Source: Actinomycetes bacterium (lineage in GTDB: Bacteria > Actinomycetota > Actinomycetes > Actinomycetales > Microbacteriaceae). From it: 6,689 nucleotides of DNA. The first letter of the stretch is position 1. The number at the start of each line of letters is the position of its first letter. The notes beneath the pieces were generated by a model. The model was not told where the DNA came from, made no database searches, and saw only the letters and a program-made list of their open reading frames with translations. The stretch is taken from NCBI GenBank assembly GCA_023431405.1, contig JAEYVZ010000024.1, positions 1 to 6,689 of the forward strand. Direction: 5' to 3'. This document shows positions 1 to 5,278 of this stretch, in pieces. The position numbers and the translations under genes were made by a program.

Positions 1-293
1 CGGGCGCGGTTCGGGCGGCCGTGATCGTGCTGGCCCTCACGGTCGGCGCGATGGGCGCTTCGGGGCGACAGGTGCGCCTCGAGCACGCCGCGGCGCAGGC
101 GGCGCGCCTCTCCGCGCGGGGCGAGCCGGCCGAGCGGGCCCGGTCGGCCGTGACCGCACTCGTCTCCGGGGGCGTAGTGGACCTCATCCACGACGGAGAC
201 GTCGTGTGCGCCGACGTCTCCGCGCCCGCCGGCATCCCGCTTCCTTTCGGGCCGCTGCATGCGCGTTCGTGCGCCCTCGCAGGGGGTGCGTGA
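1..293 (+). CDS. TadE-like minor pilin, 5' end missing (Rv3655c type)
   Basis: The reading frame is already open at base 3 and about 96 residues are visible before the TGA at 291-293. The N-terminus lies upstream of the window. The visible part starts inside a hydrophobic segment (AAVIVLALTVGAMGA), followed by RQVRLEHAAAQAARLSARGE, the helix-then-amphipathic arrangement of TadE-family pseudopilins of Tad/Flp pilus systems. Such proteins sit in the inner membrane with one N-terminal helix and the rest outside, and help assemble the pilus. Two cysteines near the C-terminus (in VVCADV and RSCALA) could form a disulfide in the exported domain. The GTG at 21 is probably internal, because the sequence before it (GAVRAA) continues the helix. 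The next gene begins on the last base of this stop codon, so the two are probably translationally coupled. Family assignment rests on helix pattern, size and neighbourhood; the exact subfamily is less certain. Confidence 0.75.
   Translation, partial: GAVRAAVIVLALTVGAMGASGRQVRLEHAAAQAARLSARGEPAERARSAVTALVSGGVVDLIHDGDVVCADVSAPAGIPLPFGPLHARSCALAGGA
281..286 (+). promoter_or_regulatory. Ribosome binding site of the second TadE-like gene
   Basis: AGGGGG lies six bases before the ATG at 293. It supports that ATG over the earlier in-frame ATG at 206, which would put a long arginine-rich, unrelated extension on the protein. Confidence 0.55.
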
Positions 294-610
294 TGAGCGG
301 CGCTCCGCTCGTGGCGGGGATGCTCGTCGTCACCGCGACCCTCGCCGTCGCGATCGCCGCGTCGGGTGCCGCCTCCGCACGTGCCGTACAGCTGGCGGGG
401 GTCGCGGATGCCGCTGCGCTCGCCGCCGCGGATGCCTCGACAGGGCTCGCCGCCGGCGTGCCGTGCGAACGGGCGGCCGACCTCGCATCCCGCGGCCAGG
501 CGCGACTCGAGGCGTGCGCGGTCGACGGGGCGGTCGTCACCGTCACGGTGAGCGCCGTGGTGGGGCCGTTCGACGCGCGCGCACGCGCGCGAGCCGGCCC
601 TGCGCCGTGA
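293..610 (+). CDS. Helicase/secretion-neighbourhood TadE-like protein (Rv3654c type)
   Basis: A protein of 105 residues. A short N-terminus (MSGAPLVAG) leads into one membrane helix at about residues 7-27, then an Ala-rich amphipathic region (VQLAGVADAAALAAADAS, about 32-49). Cysteines 58 and 75 flank a small helical stretch, and a beta-like end (VDGAVVTVTVSAVV) follows. This matches the small actinobacterial TadE-like proteins encoded next to Tad secretion genes and a DECH-box helicase: one helix, the 'ADAAALAAA' stretch, two cysteines and a terminal V-rich strand. It is probably a minor pilin-like component outside the membrane; its precise role is not known to me. The start is fixed by the TGATG junction with the upstream gene and the G-rich ribosome binding site at 281-286. 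The last residues (DARARARAGPAP) are encoded by an alternating CG tract. It could instead be described as TadF/TadG-like. Confidence 0.8.
   Translation: MSGAPLVAGMLVVTATLAVAIAASGAASARAVQLAGVADAAALAAADASTGLAAGVPCERAADLASRGQARLEACAVDGAVVTVTVSAVVGPFDARARARAGPAP
573..591 (+). repeat. Alternating purine-pyrimidine CG tract
   Basis: Nineteen bases alternate purine and pyrimidine without a break. They form two near-identical units of ACGCGCGCGC in tandem. The tract lies within the last codons of the TadE-like gene and encodes alternating Ala-Arg. Such tracts can form Z-DNA under negative supercoiling and are prone to slippage. Whether it does either here is not shown. Confidence 0.6.
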
Positions 611-617
611 GCGTAAC

Positions 618-630
618 GGGAGCCGCTCCC
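618..630 (+). terminator. Short hairpin after the TadE-like gene, possible weak terminator
   Basis: GGGAG pairs with CTCCC across a three-base CCG loop, eight bases after the TGA at 608-610. The stem is only five base pairs and no T-run follows. Actinobacterial terminators often lack a T-run, but a stem this short is weak, so this may be chance in GC-rich DNA. Its position between the pilus genes and topA fits a transcription-unit boundary. Confidence 0.22.
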
Positions 631-655
631 AGCGAGTTCATGTGATTCCGGTGTG

Positions 656-661
656 TATGGT
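656..661 (+). promoter_or_regulatory. Possible -10 element for topA
   Basis: TATGGT matches the actinobacterial TANNNT -10 pattern and four of six positions of TATAAT. Transcription would start near 666-668 and leave a leader of about 17 bases that still contains the topA Shine-Dalgarno. No convincing -35 hexamer lies 16-19 bases upstream. If real, it also excludes the earlier in-frame GTG at 642 as the topA start. Confidence 0.33.
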
Positions 662-668
662 GTGCAAC

Positions 669-678
669 GGAGAAAGGA
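669..678 (+). promoter_or_regulatory. Ribosome binding site of topA
   Basis: GGAGAAAGGA contains AAGGA ending five bases before the GTG at 684. It decides the topA start: the open frame also has a GTG at 642, which has no comparable purine-rich site in front of it. Confidence 0.75.
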
Positions 679-683
679 CGCCA

Positions 684-3389
684 GTGGCTGAAGGCACAAA
701 GGGCACGAAGAGCGCGAAGGGGACGGCATCCCCCAAGGGCAAGAAGCTCGTCATCGTCGAGTCGCCCACGAAGATGAAGTCGATCCAGGGATATCTGGGC
801 GACGGCTACGAGGTGCTCAGCTCCGTCGGCCACATCCGCGACCTCGCGAACAAGAAGGACATCCCCGCGGAGCTCAAGAAGACCTCCGTCGGCAAGTACT
901 CCATCGACATCGAGAACGGCTTCACCCCGCTCTACGTCGAGAGCGACCGCGGCAAGAAGACCGTCGCCGAACTCAAGCGCGCCCTCAAGAACGCCGACGA
1001 GCTCCTGCTCGCCACCGATGAAGACCGCGAAGGCGAAGCCATCGCATGGCACCTGCTCGAAGCGCTCAAGCCCAAGGTCCCCGTCAAGCGCATGGTGTTC
1101 CACGAGATCACCAAAGACGCCATCCGCGCCGCCGTCGACAACACCCGCGAGCTCGACCTCGCCCTCGTCGATGCGCAGGAGACCCGCCGCATCCTCGACC
1201 GCCTCTACGGCTGGGACGTCTCCGACGTCACGCGCCGGAAAGTCGGGCAGGGCACCTCGGCCGGCCGCGTGCAGTCCGCCGCCACCAGACTGGTCGTCGA
1301 CCGGGAGCGCGAGCGCATGGCGTTCGTCTCCGCCTCCTACTGGGACGTCGAAGCCGTTGCGGTGAAGGCCGACAGCTCGTTCGGCACCCGTCTCGCGCGC
1401 CTCGACGGCGCGCCGCTGGCGCGTGGCACCGACTTCGACGACGCCGGTCAGCTCAAGAAAGCGGTGGTCGTCCTCAGCGAGACCCAGGTGCGCGAACTCG
1501 CCGCGGCGATCGAAGCGCAGGGCACCGCCACCGTCACCGCCGTCGAAGCCAAGCCCGGCACCCGCAGCCCCAAGCCGCCGTTCACCACCTCCACCCTTCA
1601 GCAGGAGGCCGGTCGCAAGCTCTCGATGAGCGCGAAGCACGCCATGGGCGTCGCGCAGCGGCTCTACGAAAAGGGCTTCATCACCTATATGCGCACCGAC
1701 TCCACGGCGCTGTCGACGCAGGCGGTCTCCGCCGCGCGCGCCCAGGCCGTGGCGCTCTACGGCGACAAGGCCGTGCCGCCGAACCCGCGCAGCTACCGCA
1801 ACAACAGCAAGAACGCACAAGAGGCGCACGAAGCCATCCGGCCCTCCGGCGAAGACTTCCGCACCCCGGCATCGGTCACCGGCGAGCTCGACCGCGACGA
1901 ACAGCGTCTCTACGACCTCATCTGGAAGCGCACCATCGCCAGCCAGATGGCCGACGCCAAGTACGAGACCACCACGGTCACCCTCGAAGCCGACGCCGCA
2001 GGAAAGACCGCCGCCTTCACCGCATCCGGAACGGTCTACACCTTCAAGGGCTTCCTCGACGCGTACGAAGAAGGGCGCGACGAGAAGCGCAGCGACGCCG
2101 ACAAGTCGGAAGACCAGTCGCTGCCCGCCCTCGCCGTCGGCGACGTGCTGTCGCTGCGTGACATCGAGCCCAAGGGTCACTCCACGAGCCCGAAGCCCCG
2201 CTACACCGAAGCGTCGCTCGTGAAGGCCCTCGAAGAGAAGGGCATCGGGCGCCCCTCCACCTTCGCGAGCATCATCGACGTCATCCTCGACCGCGGCTAC
2301 GTCACCAAACGCGGCCAGGCGCTCGTGCCGAGCTGGCTCGCGTTCAGCATCGTGCGACTCCTCGAGCAACACTTCTCCGAACTCGTCGACTACGACTTCA
2401 CCGCCGCTCTCGAAGACGACCTCGACGCCATCGCGCGCGGTGAGCAGGACCGTGCATCGTGGCTGCGCAAGTTCTACTTCGGGGCCGACGACCACGTCGG
2501 ACTCCGCAACATCGTCGACAACCTCGGAGACATCGACGCCCGCGAGATCAACTCCACCCCCATCGGCGACGTCGCCGTGCTCCGCTTCGGTCGCTACGGC
2601 CCGTACCTGGAGGTCGCCGGAGACGACGCCGAGAACCCGCGGCGCATCAACGTGCCCGACGACCTCGCGCCCGACGAACTCACCCCGGAGAAGGCCCGCG
2701 AGCTCATCGAGGCGCCCGTCGGCGGCGACCGCCTCCTCGGGCAGAACCCCGAGAACGGGCGCGACATCGTCGTCAAGGACGGCCGCTTCGGCCCATACCT
2801 CGAAGAAGTGCTGCCCGAGACCGAGGCGCCCGCCGAAGACGCGCCCAAGAAGCGCGGAGCGAAGAAGGAAGCCGCACCCAAACCGCGGCGCGCATCGCTG
2901 TTCAAGAGCATGTCGCCCGACACCATCGACCTCGACACCGCGCTCAAGCTCTTCGCGCTTCCCCGCGTCGTCGGCACCGACCCCGAATCGGGCGAGCCCA
3001 TCACCGCGCAGAACGGCCCCTACGGCCCGTACATCAAGAAGGGCAAAGACTCCCGCAGCATCGGGAGCGAAGAGCTGATCTTCGACATCACCCTCGAACA
3101 GGCCCTCGAGATCTACGCCCTCCCCAAGTACGCGAACCGTGCCGCGACCTCCCTCAAAGAGTTCGACGCCGATCCCGTCAGCGGGAAGCCCATTCGCATC
3201 AAAGACGGCCGCTTCGGCGCCTACGTCACCGACGGCACCACCAACGTCACCATCCCGCGCGGGCAGACCGCCGACGACATCACCTTCGAGATCGCGGCGC
3301 AGATGCTCGCCGACAAGCGCGCCAAGGGCCCCGCCCCCAAGCGCACCCGCCGCACCACGACGCGCTCGACCGCGGCGAAGAAGAAGTGA
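684..3389 (+). CDS. topA: DNA topoisomerase I (type IA)
   Basis: A protein of 901 residues that relaxes negative supercoils by nicking one strand through a 5'-phosphotyrosine link and passing the other strand. After a lysine/glycine-rich leader (1-21), the TOPRIM domain starts at LVIVESPTK (Glu26) and carries the metal-binding DEDRE at 112-116. The catalytic tyrosine is Tyr335 in GFITYMRTDST, and GIGRPSTF (520-527) is the other family signature. No cysteine occurs in the whole protein, so there are no C-terminal zinc ribbons. Instead four TopA C-terminal repeats are visible, with cores RFGRYGPYLE (634), DGRFGPYLE (699), NGPYGPYIKK (777) and DGRFGAYVT (841). A basic linker (around 725-745) separates repeats 2 and 3, and a basic tail ending AAKKK (about 876-901) closes the protein. 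This is the usual actinobacterial architecture, where the basic tail is known in mycobacteria to aid strand passage. The start is set by the ribosome binding site at 669-678. tmk overlaps by four bases. Confidence 0.98.
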   Translation: MAEGTKGTKSAKGTASPKGKKLVIVESPTKMKSIQGYLGDGYEVLSSVGHIRDLANKKDIPAELKKTSVGKYSIDIENGFTPLYVESDRGKKTVAELKRALKNADELLLATDEDREGEAIAWHLLEALKPKVPVKRMVFHEITKDAIRAAVDNTRELDLALVDAQETRRILDRLYGWDVSDVTRRKVGQGTSAGRVQSAATRLVVDRERERMAFVSASYWDVEAVAVKADSSFGTRLARLDGAPLARGTDFDDAGQLKKAVVVLSETQVRELAAAIEAQGTATVTAVEAKPGTRSPKPPFTTSTLQQEAGRKLSMSAKHAMGVAQRLYEKGFITYMRTDSTALSTQAVSAARAQAVALYGDKAVPPNPRSYRNNSKNAQEAHEAIRPSGEDFRTPASVTGELDRDEQRLYDLIWKRTIASQMADAKYETTTVTLEADAAGKTAAFTASGTVYTFKGFLDAYEEGRDEKRSDADKSEDQSLPALAVGDVLSLRDIEPKGHSTSPKPRYTEASLVKALEEKGIGRPSTFASIIDVILDRGYVTKRGQALVPSWLAFSIVRLLEQHFSELVDYDFTAALEDDLDAIARGEQDRASWLRKFYFGADDHVGLRNIVDNLGDIDAREINSTPIGDVAVLRFGRYGPYLEVAGDDAENPRRINVPDDLAPDELTPEKARELIEAPVGGDRLLGQNPENGRDIVVKDGRFGPYLEEVLPETEAPAEDAPKKRGAKKEAAPKPRRASLFKSMSPDTIDLDTALKLFALPRVVGTDPESGEPITAQNGPYGPYIKKGKDSRSIGSEELIFDITLEQALEIYALPKYANRAATSLKEFDADPVSGKPIRIKDGRFGAYVTDGTTNVTIPRGQTADDITFEIAAQMLADKRAKGPAPKRTRRTTTRSTAAKKK

Positions 3390-4033
3390 GCACCGGAAGC
3401 CCCGCACACACCTCCGCCGGCCTCTGGGTGACCTTCGAGGGCGGCGACGGGTCGGGCAAGACGACCCAGGCGGCCCTGCTCGACGAGTGGCTCCAAAAGC
3501 AGGGACGCACCGTCGTGCGCACCCGCGAACCCGGCGGCACCGAAGTCGGCAACCTCATCCGCGACATCGTGCTGCACCACCGCGGCGACATCGCCCCCCG
3601 GGCCGAGGCGCTGCTGTACGCCGCCGATCGCGCCCACCACGTCGCAACGCTCGTCCGGCCTGCACTGGCACGCGGCGACGTCGTCATCCAAGACCGCTAC
3701 CTCGATTCGTCGGTCGCCTACCAGGGCGCCGGGCGCGTCCTGGATGCCGAAGAGGTGCGTGACCTGTCGCTGTGGGCGACCGGAGGTGCGCTGCCCGACG
3801 TCACCGTGCTGCTCGACCTCGACCCCACGGTCGCCCGCCGCAGGCTCGACGCCGACGACAAGCCCTTCGACCGGCTCGAGGCCGAGAAAGCCGAGTTCCA
3901 CGGCCGGGTGAGAGACGCGTATCTGCGTCTCGCAGACGCCGAACCGCGACGCTTCCTCGTGCTCGACGCCGCCCTCCCCGTCGACACGCTCGCCGCCGCC
4001 GTGCGGGCTCGCATCGAACCCCTCCTCGGCTGA
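3386..4033 (+). CDS. tmk: Thymidylate kinase (dTMP kinase)
   Basis: A protein of 215 residues, the usual length for the family. It phosphorylates dTMP to dTDP with ATP in the cytosol, a step required for dTTP supply. The P-loop is GGDGSGKT (19-26). REPGGT (47-52) is the dTMP-binding loop, and DRYLDSSVAYQG (103-114) is the DRY-type motif that contacts nucleotide and substrate. An arginine cluster (RRR, 151-153) begins the LID region, with FDRLE at 161-165 and EFHGRVRDAYLRLA after it. All expected motifs are present, so the enzyme should be active. The GTG start overlaps the topA stop as GTGA, which implies translational coupling. The purine-rich lysine codons ending topA (GAAGAAGAA) act as the only Shine-Dalgarno-like sequence. 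The open frame extends far upstream inside topA, but that part is an arginine-rich shadow. The gene has no visible promoter of its own and probably depends on topA transcription. Confidence 0.97.
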   Translation: MSTGSPAHTSAGLWVTFEGGDGSGKTTQAALLDEWLQKQGRTVVRTREPGGTEVGNLIRDIVLHHRGDIAPRAEALLYAADRAHHVATLVRPALARGDVVIQDRYLDSSVAYQGAGRVLDAEEVRDLSLWATGGALPDVTVLLDLDPTVARRRLDADDKPFDRLEAEKAEFHGRVRDAYLRLADAEPRRFLVLDAALPVDTLAAAVRARIEPLLG

Positions 4034-4083
4034 CCCGCCCCTGCGTCGAAAGCGTCCACGGATGCCGCGTCGGCGCCACCCCG

Positions 4084-4089
4084 TAGGCT
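4084..4089 (+). promoter_or_regulatory. -10 element of a leaderless holB promoter
   Basis: TAGGCT fits the actinobacterial TANNNT -10 motif. Exactly seven bases separate it from the A of the holB ATG, so transcription would begin at the start codon. No Shine-Dalgarno precedes the ATG, which is what a leaderless gene requires. No clear -35 hexamer is visible. It sits in the 63-base gap after tmk (4034-4096), in which I see no other signal or convincing terminator. Confidence 0.6.
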
Positions 4090-4096
4090 GGATCGC

Positions 4097-5278
4097 ATGA
4101 CGACCACCCTCGACGCCCAGGCCTCTCAGGAGTCGTCACCCGCCCAGATCCCCTGGACCGAAGTGTGGGGTCAGCCCGAGGCGGTCGCACAGCTGAAGGC
4201 CGCGGCATCCGACCCCGCTCAGCTCGCCCACGCGTGGCTCATCACCGGCCCTCCCGGCTCGGGCCGCTCGACACTCGCGCACGCCTTCGCCGCCGCCCTC
4301 ATCGCCGAGCCCGGCGACGAGGCCGCCATGCGACAGGTGCTCGCCGGCACCCACCCCGACCTCGCTGCGCTGCGCACCGAAGGCGTCATCATCTCGATCA
4401 AAGACGCGCGGGCGCTCGTCGAACGGTCGTACTTCGCGCCATCGCTCGGACGGTACCGCGTCATCGTCATGGAAGACGCCGACCGCATGGTGGAGCGCAC
4501 CAGCAACGTGCTGCTCAAAGCGCTGGAAGAGCCGCCCGAGCGCACCGTGTGGATCCTCTGCGCGCCGAGCGACGCAGACCTCCTTCCCACCATCCGTTCC
4601 CGGGTGCGCACGCTGCGCCTGCGCGAACCCGACGTCGACGACGTCGCGCGCCTCATCGTGCAGCGCACCGGCGTCGACCCCGACATCGCCGAGCAGTCAG
4701 CCCGCCTCGCCCAGCGCCACATCGGCATGGCGCAGCGGCTCGCCACCGACGAAGCGGCCCGCCAGCGCCGCGACGAGACGGTGCGCGCCGTGCTGCGGGT
4801 GCGCGGCGTGGGCGACGCTGTCGAGGTCGCCGCGCGCATCGTGCAGCTGGCCACCGACGACGCCAGATCTCTCACCGCCGAACGAGACGAGGCCGAGCGC
4901 GAAGCGCTCCTGCGCACACTCGGCATCCCCGAAGGCGGCGCGGTTCCTCCGGCCGTCCGCGGTCAGCTCAGCGCCCTCGAAGACGACCAGAAGCGGCGTG
5001 CCACCCGAAGCTTGCGCGACGGCATCGACCGGGTGCTCACCGATCTCGAATCGCTCTACCGCGACACCCTCATGGTGCAGTTCGGTCGCGGCGACGATCT
5101 CATCAACCGTGAACTGCGCGAAGAGATCCACGCCCTGGCCGGCGCCTGGACCCCGGAGCGCACCCTGACCGTGCTCGACCAGATCTCCCTGACCCGCACG
5201 AACCTCGAAGGCAACGCCGCGCCGACGCTCGCGCTCGAAAGCCTCCTCATCACCGTCGCCAGCGGAAGGACCCCGTGA
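4097..5278 (+). CDS. holB: DNA polymerase III delta-prime subunit (clamp loader)
   Basis: A protein of 393 residues. With delta and tau/gamma it forms the clamp loader that places the beta clamp on primed DNA; delta-prime is the non-hydrolysing stator. The N-terminal AAA+ part starts near VWGQPEAVAQLK (23-34), then AHAWLITGPPGSGRST (44-59). The Walker A lysine is arginine here (Arg57), consistent with a subunit that does not hydrolyse ATP. RYRVIVMEDADRM (119-131) is the Walker B-like strand, followed by NVLLKALEEPP (137-147). The arginine-finger motif, normally SRC, is SRV (168-170). The cysteine-rich zinc module usually placed after the P-loop is missing: residues 66-85 run AALIAEPGDEAAMRQVLAGT without a cysteine. 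The only cysteine is Cys155. The C-terminal collar ends NAAPTLALESLLITVA, as in actinobacterial homologues. The ATG lies seven bases after a TAGGCT hexamer, suggesting leaderless expression. The next gene overlaps by four bases. Confidence 0.93.
   Translation: MTTTLDAQASQESSPAQIPWTEVWGQPEAVAQLKAAASDPAQLAHAWLITGPPGSGRSTLAHAFAAALIAEPGDEAAMRQVLAGTHPDLAALRTEGVIISIKDARALVERSYFAPSLGRYRVIVMEDADRMVERTSNVLLKALEEPPERTVWILCAPSDADLLPTIRSRVRTLRLREPDVDDVARLIVQRTGVDPDIAEQSARLAQRHIGMAQRLATDEAARQRRDETVRAVLRVRGVGDAVEVAARIVQLATDDARSLTAERDEAEREALLRTLGIPEGGAVPPAVRGQLSALEDDQKRRATRSLRDGIDRVLTDLESLYRDTLMVQFGRGDDLINRELREEIHALAGAWTPERTLTVLDQISLTRTNLEGNAAPTLALESLLITVASGRTP
5264..5270 (+). promoter_or_regulatory. Ribosome binding site of the hydrolase gene
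   Basis: GGAAGGA lies inside the end of holB, four bases before the GTG at 5275. It fixes that start, which gives an immediate signal peptide. Confidence 0.7.

Noticed and set aside
206..292. Earlier ATG for the second TadE-like gene
   Set aside because: It would add an Arg-rich stretch ahead of the membrane helix and overlap the upstream gene extensively. The ATG at 293 has the ribosome binding site and the TGATG junction.
642..683. Upstream in-frame GTG for topA, adding 14 residues that contain a Cys-x-x-Cys
   Set aside because: No ribosome binding site precedes it, the good site at 669-678 lies inside the extension, and the rest of TopA has no cysteine. The CxxC looks accidental.
2459..3385. 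Long N-terminal extension of the tmk frame within topA
   Set aside because: It is Arg/His/Pro-rich out-of-frame translation of topA. Real thymidylate kinase sequence begins just before the P-loop, at the GTG overlapping the topA stop.
543..3407. A 954-codon open frame on the minus strand covering all of topA
   Set aside because: It is the antisense shadow of a GC-rich gene. Its translation is low-complexity Val/Gly/Asp/Glu/Arg/Leu with no recognisable domain, whereas the + strand frame has every TopA motif.
4034..4096. Possible terminator between tmk and holB
   Set aside because: The only inverted pairings I found (such as CGTCC with GGATG across a two-base loop, and the GGCGCC palindrome) cannot form a stable hairpin, and there is no T-run.
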